DNA of 64,000 nucleotides, taken from Bradyrhizobium nivariense. Lineage in GTDB: Bacteria > Pseudomonadota > Alphaproteobacteria > Rhizobiales > Xanthobacteraceae. The stretch covers positions 1 through 64,000 of the forward strand of contig NZ_JARVWW010000028.1 of NCBI RefSeq assembly GCF_029846715.1. Reading direction: 5' to 3'. The notes beneath the pieces are model-generated. The model worked only from the letters and a program-made list of their open reading frames with translations, had not been told where the DNA came from and made no database searches. Of the stretch, positions 17,979 to 26,189 are shown in pieces (position 1 is the stretch's first letter; every line of letters begins with the position of its first letter). The position numbers and the translations under genes were made by a program.

Positions 17979-18478
17979 TTCCCGCCGCTCTCAACCGCGA
18001 TCGCCAACAGACGATCGAGAAGCTCTACCTGCCCGGACAGCATCTTCGTCCGCGCGAACTCGGTATTGAACCATTCCGCGCGGTCTACTTCGGGAAAGCT
18101 CTGCCGTCGACCGCTTCGGGGCGGCCATTCGATATCGAAGGTATTGCTGGTCAGCGCCGCCGGGTCAAAATGGCCCTCGCCGGCGAATGCGATAACGCGC
18201 TTGCCTCCTCGCTGTCGAATCTCCCCCAGCGTCCGGAGTGGACCAATCGAAGCACTCGGGCCGAGTTCTTCGGCAAACTCGCGCCGGGCGTCCTGCTCCG
18301 GAGCATCCGCGGCATCGATTTCGCCCTTCGGAATGGACCAAGCGCCGTCATCCTTCTTGCGCCAGAACGGACCGCCGGGATGGACGAGCAGAACCTCAAG
18401 CCCGCGAGCGCTCTTGCGGTAGGCGAGAATGCCCGCGCTCAACATCGATCTCCTGGAAGTCTTTTTCAGCGCAGCCAT
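17975..18478 (-). CDS. Nudix hydrolase
   Basis: The ATG at 18478 (after GGGAG) gives MAALKKTSRRSMLSAGILAY, 167 aa; an upstream start at 18502 is also open. The Nudix box is GEIDAADAPEQDARREFAEELG split over residues 58-79, with the usual first Glu replaced by Asp but the REFAEE metal-binding core intact. The preceding GAWSIPKG and LLVHPGGP blocks match the DUF/NUDIX group often placed beside ligase genes. Likely hydrolyses a nucleoside-diphosphate-linked compound. First gene of the two-gene unit with the phosphodiesterase. Confidence 0.85.
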   Translation of the reverse strand: MAALKKTSRRSMLSAGILAYRKSARGLEVLLVHPGGPFWRKKDDGAWSIPKGEIDAADAPEQDARREFAEELGPSASIGPLRTLGEIRQRGGKRVIAFAGEGHFDPAALTSNTFDIEWPPRSGRRQSFPEVDRAEWFNTEFARTKMLSGQVELLDRLLAIAVESGGK

Positions 18479-18542
18479 ATCGCTCCCTGCCGCGGACGAC
18501 AAAGTAACGGCCGTCTGGCGTCACTGAATGCTTAACGACACG

Positions 18543-19538
18543 CTACGCCGACTTCCGCTGCGGTTTGGCCGCCGGCTTCTTCGCCGCGGCCTCCTTGGCC
18601 GGTTTCTTGCCAGCGATCGGCATCAGCATTTCCTTCTGCCCGGCCGACGCCTTGCGCGCCTTCCTGGCTGGCTTCTTCTGCGATTCTGTCGCTGCCGCCG
18701 CGTCTGCTCCAATGCTCTTGCGCAGTGCGTCCATCAGATCGACCACGTTTTCGCCGCGCGGTCGCGCTTTCGCGGTGATGGGTTTGCCGGCGCGCTTCTG
18801 GTTGATGAGATCGATGAGGGCGGTTTCGTACTGGTCTTCGAACTTGTCCGGGTCGAAATGTCCCGCCTTCTGGTTGACGATGTGCCTGGCGAGGTCGAGC
18901 ATGTCCTTGGTGACTTTGACGTCCTGGATTTCGTCGAAATATTCGTCCGCGGAACGCACCTCGTAAGGATAGCGCAGCAATGTCCCCATCAGGCCCTTGT
19001 CCAAGGGCTCGAGTGCGATGATGTGCTCGCGGTTGGTCAGCACCACCCGACCGATGGCGACCTTGTTCATGTCGCGGATGGTTTCGCGAATGACCGCGAA
19101 AGCGTCATGACCCACCTTGCCGTCGGGGCGCAGATAATAAGGACGGATGAGGTATCGCGGATCGATCTCGCTGCGGTCAACGAACTCGTCGATCTCGATG
19201 GTTCGCGTCGACTCCAGCGCGACGTTCTCGAGTTCCTCCTTCGTCACCTCGATGAAGGTATCGGTGTCGACCTTGTAACCCTTGACGATGTCCTCGTTGT
19301 CGACCTCTTCGCCGGTATCGGCATCGACCTTGGCGTACTTGATGCGGTGGCCGGTCTTGCGATTGAGTTGGTTGAACGAGACCTTTTCGGATTCCGATGT
19401 GGCCGGATAGAGCGCAACCGGACAGGTGACGAGTGAAAGGCGCAGAAAACCTTTCCAATTCGCGCGGGGGGGCCATGGCGGGTGGAACTCCATACTGATG
19501 CCGGATTCAAGACGAACGGCCCGGCTTGGTTCCGACAT
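18543..19538 (-). CDS. ku: Ku, non-homologous end-joining DNA-end-binding protein
   Basis: 331 aa from an ATG at 19538 with GGAAGG upstream; the conserved part begins WKGFLRLSLVTCPVALYPAT. The Ku core follows: FNQLNRKTGHRIKYAKVDAD, VKGYKVDTDTFIEVTKEELE, TIEIDEFVDRSEIDPRYLI, PYYLRPDGKVGHDAFAVIRE, and the bridge region ALEPLDKGLMGTLLRYPYEV. The C-terminal 60 residues are Lys/Ala-rich, as is common in bacterial Ku, and aid DNA binding and ligase recruitment. It binds DNA ends as a homodimer and recruits LigD-type ligase; the ligase at 16.5 kb is its natural partner. An ATG at 19493 is a shorter alternative start. Confidence 0.95.
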   Translation of the reverse strand: MSEPSRAVRLESGISMEFHPPWPPRANWKGFLRLSLVTCPVALYPATSESEKVSFNQLNRKTGHRIKYAKVDADTGEEVDNEDIVKGYKVDTDTFIEVTKEELENVALESTRTIEIDEFVDRSEIDPRYLIRPYYLRPDGKVGHDAFAVIRETIRDMNKVAIGRVVLTNREHIIALEPLDKGLMGTLLRYPYEVRSADEYFDEIQDVKVTKDMLDLARHIVNQKAGHFDPDKFEDQYETALIDLINQKRAGKPITAKARPRGENVVDLMDALRKSIGADAAAATESQKKPARKARKASAGQKEMLMPIAGKKPAKEAAAKKPAAKPQRKSA

Positions 19539-19621
19539 CGCGGCCTTCCAAACAGGACGATTTTTTCCCCACGACCACTTGGCCGGACTCGACTTTTGTT
19601 CACTTTATGTTCTAATTCGGA

Positions 19622-20017
19622 ATGACCGACCGACCCGCGAGCTGGCGCATGCCGACCCCAAAACAGATGGAAAAACTGGCCGCTGAAGCGGCCCGCAGGC
19701 CGGGCCCCTCCGCTGCGGCTCCGGATGCGCCGCTTCCGGCCGAATACTGGGAATCGGTCCTCAAAGACCCTCGCGCCAGCGCGACTGTGGCCCAGGCCCG
19801 ACAGCGACGCCTGTCGGACATTCAACGTCACGTGCTGCGCATCTCCTGCCGCCGCTGCGAGCGGACCGTGGAAATCCAGACCGCCGATGCAGTCCGATTA
19901 TATGGCGCTAACGCAGTCTGGAAGGACGTGGCGCAGCGGTTGCTCGACAACACCTGCCAGCAGCGCACCGGCAGGCATGAAGAAGACGGGTGCTGGCCGG
20001 CGTTCGAAACGCCGTAG
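19622..20017 (+). CDS. Conserved hypothetical protein with zinc-ribbon-like pair
   Basis: 131 aa from ATG 19622. The N-terminus is Pro/Ala-rich (WRMPTPKQMEKLAAEAARRP); the C-terminal half has ISCRRCERTVEIQTADAVRL, YGANAVWKDVAQRLLDNTCQ, and a final GCWPAF. Four Cys (CxxC, then two single Cys) suggest a metal site. It resembles small proteins that recur in Bradyrhizobium next to DNA-repair genes. It is divergent from ku with 83 bp between, so they may share a control region. Confidence 0.6.
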   Translation: MTDRPASWRMPTPKQMEKLAAEAARRPGPSAAAPDAPLPAEYWESVLKDPRASATVAQARQRRLSDIQRHVLRISCRRCERTVEIQTADAVRLYGANAVWKDVAQRLLDNTCQQRTGRHEEDGCWPAFETP

Positions 20018-20063
20018 CCCCCTCCGGATCGCCGATCCGATCTCTTTGCGCCTGGATGTCCGG

Positions 20064-20513
20064 ATGGCCCCGAAGTACCGCCCTACGCCCCTGTCGGGCG
20101 GCGACCGAAAGGCTCTGGCGAAAGAGCTCGGCAAGGCGCGGGCAATGGCCAACATCCTGGCTATCCGATCGGCGGAGACGCGAGCGAAAGGGGAAGCGCT
20201 CATCCAGCAGGCTGACAAGCTGCTATGCGAGAGTTGGAACGAACGCATGTGGTCAGACGGAGAACCGATTGATCCGTCCCCGACGATCGACCAAGCGGTG
20301 AATTGCGGCTTCACCTGGCTGGAGATCCAGTGCGCGCGCTGCAGGACGCCGAGCGACGTTGATCTCGCGGCGATGAAGCATCCGCCGACCACCTTCGTGC
20401 ACGACCTCGCCAGCCGGCTGCGCTGCCGCAAATGCGCCAAGGCGGGCCGGCGTCCTTCCGCAACTCTGCTACAACTGGCCTGGCAGCCGCGCCACCCTCG
20501 CACCGAAGCCTGA
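20064..20513 (+). CDS. Conserved hypothetical protein with CxxC pairs
   Basis: 149 aa from ATG 20064: MAPKYRPTPLSGGDRKALAK, then an alanine-rich helix, GFTWLEIQCARCRTPSDVDL and RLRCRKCAKAGRRPSATLLQ. Two CxxC pairs make a likely zinc ribbon related to the one in the gene before it. The frame is open upstream to 19725 but overlaps the preceding gene, so the internal ATG is taken. Function unknown. Confidence 0.55.
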   Translation: MAPKYRPTPLSGGDRKALAKELGKARAMANILAIRSAETRAKGEALIQQADKLLCESWNERMWSDGEPIDPSPTIDQAVNCGFTWLEIQCARCRTPSDVDLAAMKHPPTTFVHDLASRLRCRKCAKAGRRPSATLLQLAWQPRHPRTEA

Positions 20514-20597
20514 CCGCTGTGTGCTGGTGTGGACGGCTTCTCATCCCCACGGTTTTATGGCGCACTCGGCGTCACAGATAGATGAGAGGAAAGTCCC

Positions 20598-21626
20598 ATG
20601 AATATTCCCGTTCGTATCGGCATGGATACTTCGAAGTCGGTGTTCCAGCTTCACGGTGTTGATGAGAGTGAGGTAGTGGTCGTCCGCCGCCAGTTTCGGC
20701 GAGCCGAGATGATCCGCTACTTCGAGCAGCTTCCACCGGTTCTCGTCGCCATCGAGTCCTGCGGCAGCTCGCATCATTGGGCGCGCCTGCTGCAGTCGTT
20801 CGGCCACGAGGTCAAGCTGATCCCACCTCAGTATGTGAAGGCTTACGTGAAGCGCGGCAAAAACGACGCGGCCGACGCCGAGGCGTTGTGCGAGGCGGTC
20901 ACCCGACCGAGTATGCGGTTTGTACCGGTGAAGTCGAAGGAACAGCAAGCGGCCTGCATGTTGATGACCGTGCGGGAACGCCTGGTCAGCGTGAAGTCGC
21001 AGCTCTCCAATGCTTTCAGGAGCTATGCCGCTGAGTTCGGCATCGTCGGCCCCGCCGGCCGGCAGAACGTCACCGCACTTATCAAGCGGGTGCTCGAGGA
21101 TGACAGCTTGCCGGAAATGGCGCGGGATCTCTTCCGCCTCCAGGCAGAGGAGTATGCCGCGGTCGAAGCTCGCCTGGCAAAGATCGAGGCCAAGCTGATG
21201 AAGTGGCATCGCGAAGATGACGTCAGCAGGCGTATAGCGACGATTCCCGGCGTCGGTCCGATTGGGTCGTCCATGCTAAGCATGAAGGCGCCGCCGCCGG
21301 AGACGTTCAGATCGGGCCGTGACTTTGCGGCTTGGCTCGGACTGACGCCCAAGGATCATTCAACTGGCGGCCGTCAAAGACATGGCGGCATCACAAAGGC
21401 CGGAGATTCAGCGCTCCGATCGACGTTGATCGTCGGCGCGACCGCGCTGCTGAGGCATATCCGAAAGGGTCGTCATAAGCCCACACCCTGGCTTGCCTCG
21501 CTGCTGGAGCGAAAGCCGCCGAAGTTGGTGGCGGTGGCCTTGGCTAACAAGTTCGCCCGCATCGCGTGGCGCTTGATGATATCGGGTGGCGTGTACAACC
21601 GGCCGGCGGCCGCCATGCCCATCTGA
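20598..21626 (+). CDS. IS110-family transposase (DEDD recombinase)
   Basis: 342 aa from ATG 20598 (AGAGGAAAG upstream). The RuvC-like DEDD domain shows IGMDTSKSVFQLHG (first Asp), VAIESCGSSHHWAR (Glu), and KRGKNDAADAEALCEAVTRP (two Asp). The C-terminal transposase-20 domain has IATIPGVGPIGSSMLSMKAP, AAWLGLTPKDHSTGGRQRHG with the conserved Ser/Gly area, and GGITKAGDSALRSTLI. Length is normal and all motifs are intact, so it looks active. It catalyses RNA-guided insertion and excision in this family. Confidence 0.9.
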   Translation: MNIPVRIGMDTSKSVFQLHGVDESEVVVVRRQFRRAEMIRYFEQLPPVLVAIESCGSSHHWARLLQSFGHEVKLIPPQYVKAYVKRGKNDAADAEALCEAVTRPSMRFVPVKSKEQQAACMLMTVRERLVSVKSQLSNAFRSYAAEFGIVGPAGRQNVTALIKRVLEDDSLPEMARDLFRLQAEEYAAVEARLAKIEAKLMKWHREDDVSRRIATIPGVGPIGSSMLSMKAPPPETFRSGRDFAAWLGLTPKDHSTGGRQRHGGITKAGDSALRSTLIVGATALLRHIRKGRHKPTPWLASLLERKPPKLVAVALANKFARIAWRLMISGGVYNRPAAAMPI

Positions 21627-21742
21627 TCTGGAATAGGCGCCGCGAGCGGGGTTGCTCGGCGGATAGCCCACGAACTTGCAGGACGCAGCAGATGGAAGGA
21701 CCGATCGGTCGATACGCGCGAGCTTCCGTAGATTACACTGGC

Positions 21743-22028
21743 ATCATAAATGTCGCCTATGTGCTTGGAACGTGCGTAGCGAACACCATCTCGGCCAGCG
21801 GGCTTTGTCCGCGCAAACAGGCCAGACATCTGAGAGCAAGCGATCAGGTCAAAAGTCTGCTACCATCCTGACAAGTGGGGGGCCGATCATAAATGTCGCC
21901 TATGTGCTTGGAACGTGCGTAGCGAACACCATCTCGGCCAGCGGGCTTTGTCCGCGCAAACAGGCCGGACATCTGAGAGCAAGCGATCAGGTCAAAAGTC
22001 TGCTACCATCCTGACAAGTGGGGGGCCG
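21743..22028 (+). repeat. Two-copy tandem direct repeat, 143 bp each
   Basis: Copy 1 is 21743-21885 and copy 2 is 21886-22028; I found one difference (CAGGCCAGACATC versus CAGGCCGGACATC). Each copy starts ATCATAAATGTCGCC and ends ACAAGTGGGGGGCCG. They lie in the 3' non-coding part of the IS110-type element and reach its right end. Near identity means a recent duplication. Not a CRISPR: units are too long and there are no spacers. Confidence 0.9.
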
Positions 22029-22036
22029 TCCACATC

Positions 22037-22759
22037 TGCAATCTCTACTCGATCACGACCAACCAAGCCGCCATCAGCGCGTTGTTCCGCGTCGTGAACC
22101 GATACGTCGGCAATCTGGCACCGATGCCCGGGGTTTTTCCCGACTACAAGGCACCGATCGTGCGAAACGGGGCGGAGGGCCGCGAACTCACTACTGCACG
22201 ATGGGGAATGCCGTCATCGTCAAAAGCGCTGATGAACGCCACCAAGAAACGAGCCGAGAAGCTGCAGGCCAAAGGCAAGACGGTCGATTTCAAGGAACTG
22301 CTACGGACGGAGCCAGACGGCGGCACGACGAACATCCGCAACGTGAAGAGCAAGCACTGGACGCGATGGCTGGGAGCCGAAAACCGCTGCGTGGTGCCGT
22401 TCAACTCCTTCAGCGAGTTCAACAAGGCCGAGGGCGGTGATATCTGGTTCGCGCTCGATGAGACCCGGCCCCTCGCCTGCTTCGCCGGCATCTGGAGCAA
22501 CTGGACGTCTGTCCGGAAGGTAAAGGAGGGCGAGACCACCAACGACCTCTACGCGTTTCTCACGACGGAGCCAAACGCCGAGGTCGGCGCCATCCATCCC
22601 AAGGCGATGCCGGTGATACTGACGACGCCGGACGAAGTGGAGGCCTGGATGACAGCCCCTCTTGACGAGGCCCTGAAACTCCAGCGGCCGCTCGCCGACG
22701 GATCGCTCCGGATCGTCGCCCGCGGCGTCAAGGAAGATACGGCCGGGCTAGCGACATGA
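22037..22759 (+). pseudogene. SRAP (YedK/HMCES-like) gene with lost start codon
   Basis: The frame reads CNLYSITTNQAAISALFRVV from 22037; in this family it is preceded directly by the initiator Met, and Cys2 crosslinks abasic sites. Here the codon before Cys is ATC, and the upstream sequence belongs to the IS end with a stop at 21974-21976 and no ATG, GTG or TTG in frame. The first usable start is TTG 22082, which removes the catalytic Cys. Other active-site parts remain: TTNIRNVKSKHW, VPFNSFSEF (Glu), IHPKAMPVIL (His). The body is otherwise full length. The stop overlaps the dinB ATG by 4 bases, so SRAP and dinB formed an SOS-type operon. Confidence 0.7.
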
Positions 22760-23862
22760 CCATCGAGGACGATGACGACCAGGCCGCTTCCCCGGGCCGT
22801 CAACGCAAGATCATCCACATCGACATGGACGCCTTCTATGCGTCCGTCGAGCAGCGGGACAATCCGGATCTTCGCGGCAAGCCCGTCGCCGTCGGCGGAT
22901 CGCGCGAGCGCGGCGTCGTGGCGGCGGCCAGCTACGAAGCGAGGAAGTTCGGGGTGCGCTCGGCTATGCCGTCGGTCACTGCAAAGCGGCAATGCCCAGA
23001 TCTGATCTTCGTGAAGCCGCGCTTCGAGGTCTACAAGGCGGTCTCGCAGCAGATCCGCGAGATCTTCGCGGAGCACACACCGATCATAGAACCGCTGTCG
23101 CTGGACGAGGCCTATCTGGACGTCACGGAAAATCTCCAAGGCATTCCGCTGGCACGTGACGTCGCGTTGGCGATCCGTGCCAAGATCAAGGAGGTAACCG
23201 GCCTCAACGCTTCGGCCGGCATCTCTTACAACAAGTTTCTGGCGAAGCTCGCCTCCGACTACCGCAAGCCGAACGGCCAGTACGTCATCACGCCTGAGAT
23301 GGGCCCGGCATTCGTCGAGGCACTTCCGGTCGGCAAGTTTCACGGCATCGGGCCCGCGACCAGCTCCAAAATGAATGCTCTTGGGTTGTACAACGGGCTC
23401 GACATGCGCAATCAGTCGCTCGATTTCATGCAAGCCAATTTCGGCAAGGCCGGAAGCTATTACTATTGGATATCAAGGGGCGTCGACAACCGGGACGTAC
23501 GCGCCGACCGAATTCGAAAATCCGTCGGCGCCGAGAACACGTTTTCCACCGACCTCGCCAGCTTCGACGCCATGGTCGTTGAACTCGCGCCGCTCATCGA
23601 CAAGGTCTGGCGATACTGCGAAGGCGCCGGCGACCGGGGACGCACGGTGACGCTTAAGATGAAGTTCAATGACTTTGAGATCATCACGCGCAGCAGATCC
23701 GCCCCCGTTGCGGTTTCGAGCCGCAGCGACCTTGAACGCTTAACGGTCGCTTTGCTGCGGAACGAGATGCCGGTCCCCAAGCCGGTCCGGCTTCTAGGCG
23801 TCTCGCTGTCGGCGCTGCAGCATGTCGACGACGCGGAACCACAACTGGCGCGGCCGATGTAA
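22756..23862 (+). CDS. dinB: DNA polymerase IV (Y-family, translesion)
   Basis: 368 aa. The catalytic motifs are HIDMDAFYASVEQRDNP (first Asp pair), GVVAAASYEARKFGVRSAMP, and PLSLDEAYLDVTE (Asp-Glu). The thumb with the helix-hairpin-helix (FHGIGPATSSKMNALGLYNG) and the little finger (RKSVGAENTFSTDLASFDAM, LLGVSLSAL) are complete. It performs error-prone bypass of lesions. Translation is coupled to the broken SRAP gene by an ATGA overlap. Loss of upstream signals through the IS insertion may alter its expression. No LexA box was identified because the native promoter region is displaced. Confidence 0.95.
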   Translation: MTIEDDDDQAASPGRQRKIIHIDMDAFYASVEQRDNPDLRGKPVAVGGSRERGVVAAASYEARKFGVRSAMPSVTAKRQCPDLIFVKPRFEVYKAVSQQIREIFAEHTPIIEPLSLDEAYLDVTENLQGIPLARDVALAIRAKIKEVTGLNASAGISYNKFLAKLASDYRKPNGQYVITPEMGPAFVEALPVGKFHGIGPATSSKMNALGLYNGLDMRNQSLDFMQANFGKAGSYYYWISRGVDNRDVRADRIRKSVGAENTFSTDLASFDAMVVELAPLIDKVWRYCEGAGDRGRTVTLKMKFNDFEIITRSRSAPVAVSSRSDLERLTVALLRNEMPVPKPVRLLGVSLSALQHVDDAEPQLARPM

Positions 23863-23992
23863 TCGCGTCGAGGCCGAACCGAGACGCACTATGCGGCTCG
23901 GATCACGAGAGCCTCGTCTACCGAAGGCGGACGCGCCCGTTGCGCGGCTGCGTCTTTCGGTGAGCAGGCTGCAACGACACCACTAGATTCGA

Positions 23993-26035
23993 TCACGGTT
24001 TCTTTTTTCCAGCGCCTTTCTTATGCTTTTTTACAATGGCTTTCTCGACGTGTTTTATTGGATCGACCTTGTCAACGACGTCACTTTTCAACACGGAGGC
24101 TTTGAGCCTGGCGATACGTTCCTGAATTTCCTCAGCCGATACTTCGATCCGTAGCTTGTCCTGTACGAATTTCAGGCGTGCTTCGCAGTCTCGAATGAGC
24201 TCAGCCCACGATTTTATCCAGACTCTGTGATTGGGTTTGTCGATAAACAAGCCCAAGGGCCTGTTCTCTTGGGTGATGCGCTGCTTAACGACGTCGTCGT
24301 ATTCGGTCGTGACCAGATAGAAATTCCACTGCGTTGATGTGTTTATGAAGTCGGGCTGCGCGAGAATGGCGTTCACATAATCCTCGACCTGGTCCGCTTC
24401 CTTTCGACCGATTTTGATCGACGGCTTTTTCAGTTCGACCAGAAGAAAATCGCGGTGATCCGGGTTCTCGTTCGGAACCACTCGCCCCATGAAGGAGTCG
24501 ATGCGGCCAATTTTGCCGTCGAGCTTTCGCACCGGCGTGCCTTTGACCCGCTTGGTAGCAATCTCTTCCGAAACACGGTCCATGATCTGGGTGAGCCCGG
24601 CCTCATGCATGGTGAGGTGGAAGCTCTCGCCGAAAATCCAAGTGTTGTCGCGGATCAGGATGTCAAGTTCGCCCCGTTCCTTAATCGTGCTGCGGTGTTT
24701 GGGTGAAAAAACGATTTCCCGCAGGACCTTGAGGGCGACGATGCGGTTTGCGACTAGGCTCGATGCGCCAATGATGTTGCCGAGTTCGGTCTTATCAAGT
24801 AATTGCGAGAATTCGTCTTGGCGTACCTTGGGCAGATTGAAGACCGCCTTGAGGATGCGCGTGACCGACTCTGGATTGTGGCTCAGCGCTTCTTTTAGAA
24901 GCCCGAGCGCGATTTTCTTGAGAGGGTTATCGGCTTTTTTGAAGTCTTTCGAATAGGAAACCGCCGCGTGAGTCGCAATATCGAAGACCTGGCGTTCGCG
25001 CCGCTCGATCTCGTCCCGTGGGTCGCCTTCATAGGGGTAAACGCCCGCGTCCTTCAGATCCTGAATCAACTCACCCGATTTTTCGGCCTGACGCGCCCGG
25101 AAGTAATCGGTCAGTTGGTCGCGGACATATTCAAGGACACGAGCAAAATCAGGATCGGTCAGCCCTTCGAATTCGAGAAGGTTAGCCTTCGCCATTTCAT
25201 TGAAGAACGGCGAGTAGGCGTACGCGGAAAACTCGAAACCCGGCGCCGTAACATTCGCGGCAAGCGAGCCAAGCACTACGCCGCTCTCGCCCCCAAAGTA
25301 TATTTTCCGTCCGGTGATGCGTGGCCTCCATTCGATCACGCGTAACGTAAGGTCACGCACGACGCGGCCGGGACATATGATCGGCTGAGTTGGAAACTGG
25401 TGCGAATGCTCGATGGTCCGCTTGGGATCAACCGGGCGGCCGTCATAGGAAATCTCGGCTTTTGGATACTGAAGAATATAGGGCGCGAAGATGGAGTCGA
25501 ATTCGGACCGCGCCTCTTCGCCCGTCAGCCAATCAAATGTCTCTTTCAGGGGGGCCAGTTCGACCGTCGTGCCGGTCTGTGTTTTCGCCGGCACTTCCTC
25601 CGGCTCGGAAACGGAGCTGGATGAAAGTTGATCGGCGTCGATCTCAATTTTCAATCGATAACGCTTACCGTTCTCCTTATAGACCGTTTCCCACACGGCA
25701 CGACGCGCGAGCGAGAAAAACCGGAGGCGTCCCTGCCCCTCCTTGCCATGAAGGGCGCGACCCAGTACCGGAGTTCGTGCGGTGTGCAGTTTCCAGGACT
25801 CGCCAAGGCTTTCGAAATCATGCTCTGCGCGGACCTTCGTTATGCCGGTGCCGTTGTCGCGAATGACAATGCTTTCAAGGCCTCCCAAGGCGTTGCGTAC
25901 TAGTTCGACGTTCGTGCGCGGTGCGTCAGCATCGAGCGCGTTCCAAACGAATTCCGCTATCGCCTTGATGAAGTCGCGCGTGCTCGCGACCTTCTGAAGG
26001 TGATCGTTTTTTGCTTTGAGTGTTAGGACGACCAT
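23993..26035 (-). CDS. GHKL ATPase with C-terminal PD-(D/E)XK-like nuclease domain
   Basis: 680 aa from ATG 26035. The N-terminal Hsp90/MutL-type ATPase has IAEFVWNALDADAP (N box), IVIRDNGTGI (DxGxG) and GRALHGKEGQGRLRFFSLAR (G loop). A middle transducer-like region follows. The C-terminal part (residues about 480-600) has NTWIFGESFHLTMHEAGLTQ, GKIGRIDSFMGRVV and DFLLVELKKPS, an Asp...Glu-x-Lys nuclease core that resembles the Shedu-type DUF4263 nuclease. A Lys-rich tail ends it. It lies downstream of brxL on the same strand, 154 bp apart, with its own palindrome upstream. I infer a BREX-associated accessory defence nuclease gated by ATP. Confidence 0.75.
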   Translation of the reverse strand: MVVLTLKAKNDHLQKVASTRDFIKAIAEFVWNALDADAPRTNVELVRNALGGLESIVIRDNGTGITKVRAEHDFESLGESWKLHTARTPVLGRALHGKEGQGRLRFFSLARRAVWETVYKENGKRYRLKIEIDADQLSSSSVSEPEEVPAKTQTGTTVELAPLKETFDWLTGEEARSEFDSIFAPYILQYPKAEISYDGRPVDPKRTIEHSHQFPTQPIICPGRVVRDLTLRVIEWRPRITGRKIYFGGESGVVLGSLAANVTAPGFEFSAYAYSPFFNEMAKANLLEFEGLTDPDFARVLEYVRDQLTDYFRARQAEKSGELIQDLKDAGVYPYEGDPRDEIERRERQVFDIATHAAVSYSKDFKKADNPLKKIALGLLKEALSHNPESVTRILKAVFNLPKVRQDEFSQLLDKTELGNIIGASSLVANRIVALKVLREIVFSPKHRSTIKERGELDILIRDNTWIFGESFHLTMHEAGLTQIMDRVSEEIATKRVKGTPVRKLDGKIGRIDSFMGRVVPNENPDHRDFLLVELKKPSIKIGRKEADQVEDYVNAILAQPDFINTSTQWNFYLVTTEYDDVVKQRITQENRPLGLFIDKPNHRVWIKSWAELIRDCEARLKFVQDKLRIEVSAEEIQERIARLKASVLKSDVVDKVDPIKHVEKAIVKKHKKGAGKKKP

Positions 26036-26048
26036 GTTGGCTCAACCT

Positions 26049-26062
26049 AATATTGCAATATT
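26049..26062. promoter_or_regulatory. 14-bp palindrome upstream of the GHKL nuclease gene
   Basis: AATATTGCAATATT is a perfect palindrome 13 bp upstream of the start at 26035, with GGCCAATA next to it. The AT-rich symmetry in an otherwise GC-rich segment suggests an operator or promoter giving this gene separate control from the BREX operon. Inference only. Confidence 0.4.
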
Positions 26063-26189
26063 GGCCAATACCTTGCCTCCTCAATCTTCGACAAGTTTAC
26101 ATTCAACAGAAATTATCGGTGGGTGATGACCCGCATCCATTCCGCGTAGCCGCTGAGCGTTTTTCTTGTCGCTGATAACGAAGACACTT

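Larger units (their letters stand above)
20522..22036 (+). mobile_element. IS110-family (IS1111-type) insertion element
   Basis: A DEDD transposase gene lies between short inverted sub-terminal sequences GTGGACGGC (20529-20537) and GCCGTCCAC (22025-22033), as IS1111-type elements have. The outer limits given are estimates, because this group makes no clear target duplication. The right end touches the first codons of an SRAP gene. The 3' non-coding end is about 400 bp and contains a 143-bp tandem duplication. In this family the non-coding end is known to encode the bridge RNA that guides target choice. Confidence 0.6.

Noticed and set aside
18528..19436. Long plus-strand reading frame opposite ku
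   Set aside because: It is the antisense shadow of the clearly recognisable Ku gene and has no family features.
21743..22028. Possible CRISPR array
   Set aside because: Two adjacent 143-bp units without spacers; a tandem duplication in an IS end.
22756..23862. dinB as part of an ImuABC-type mutasome
   Set aside because: No imuA or dnaE2 gene is nearby, and the sequence has the complete Pol IV motifs.
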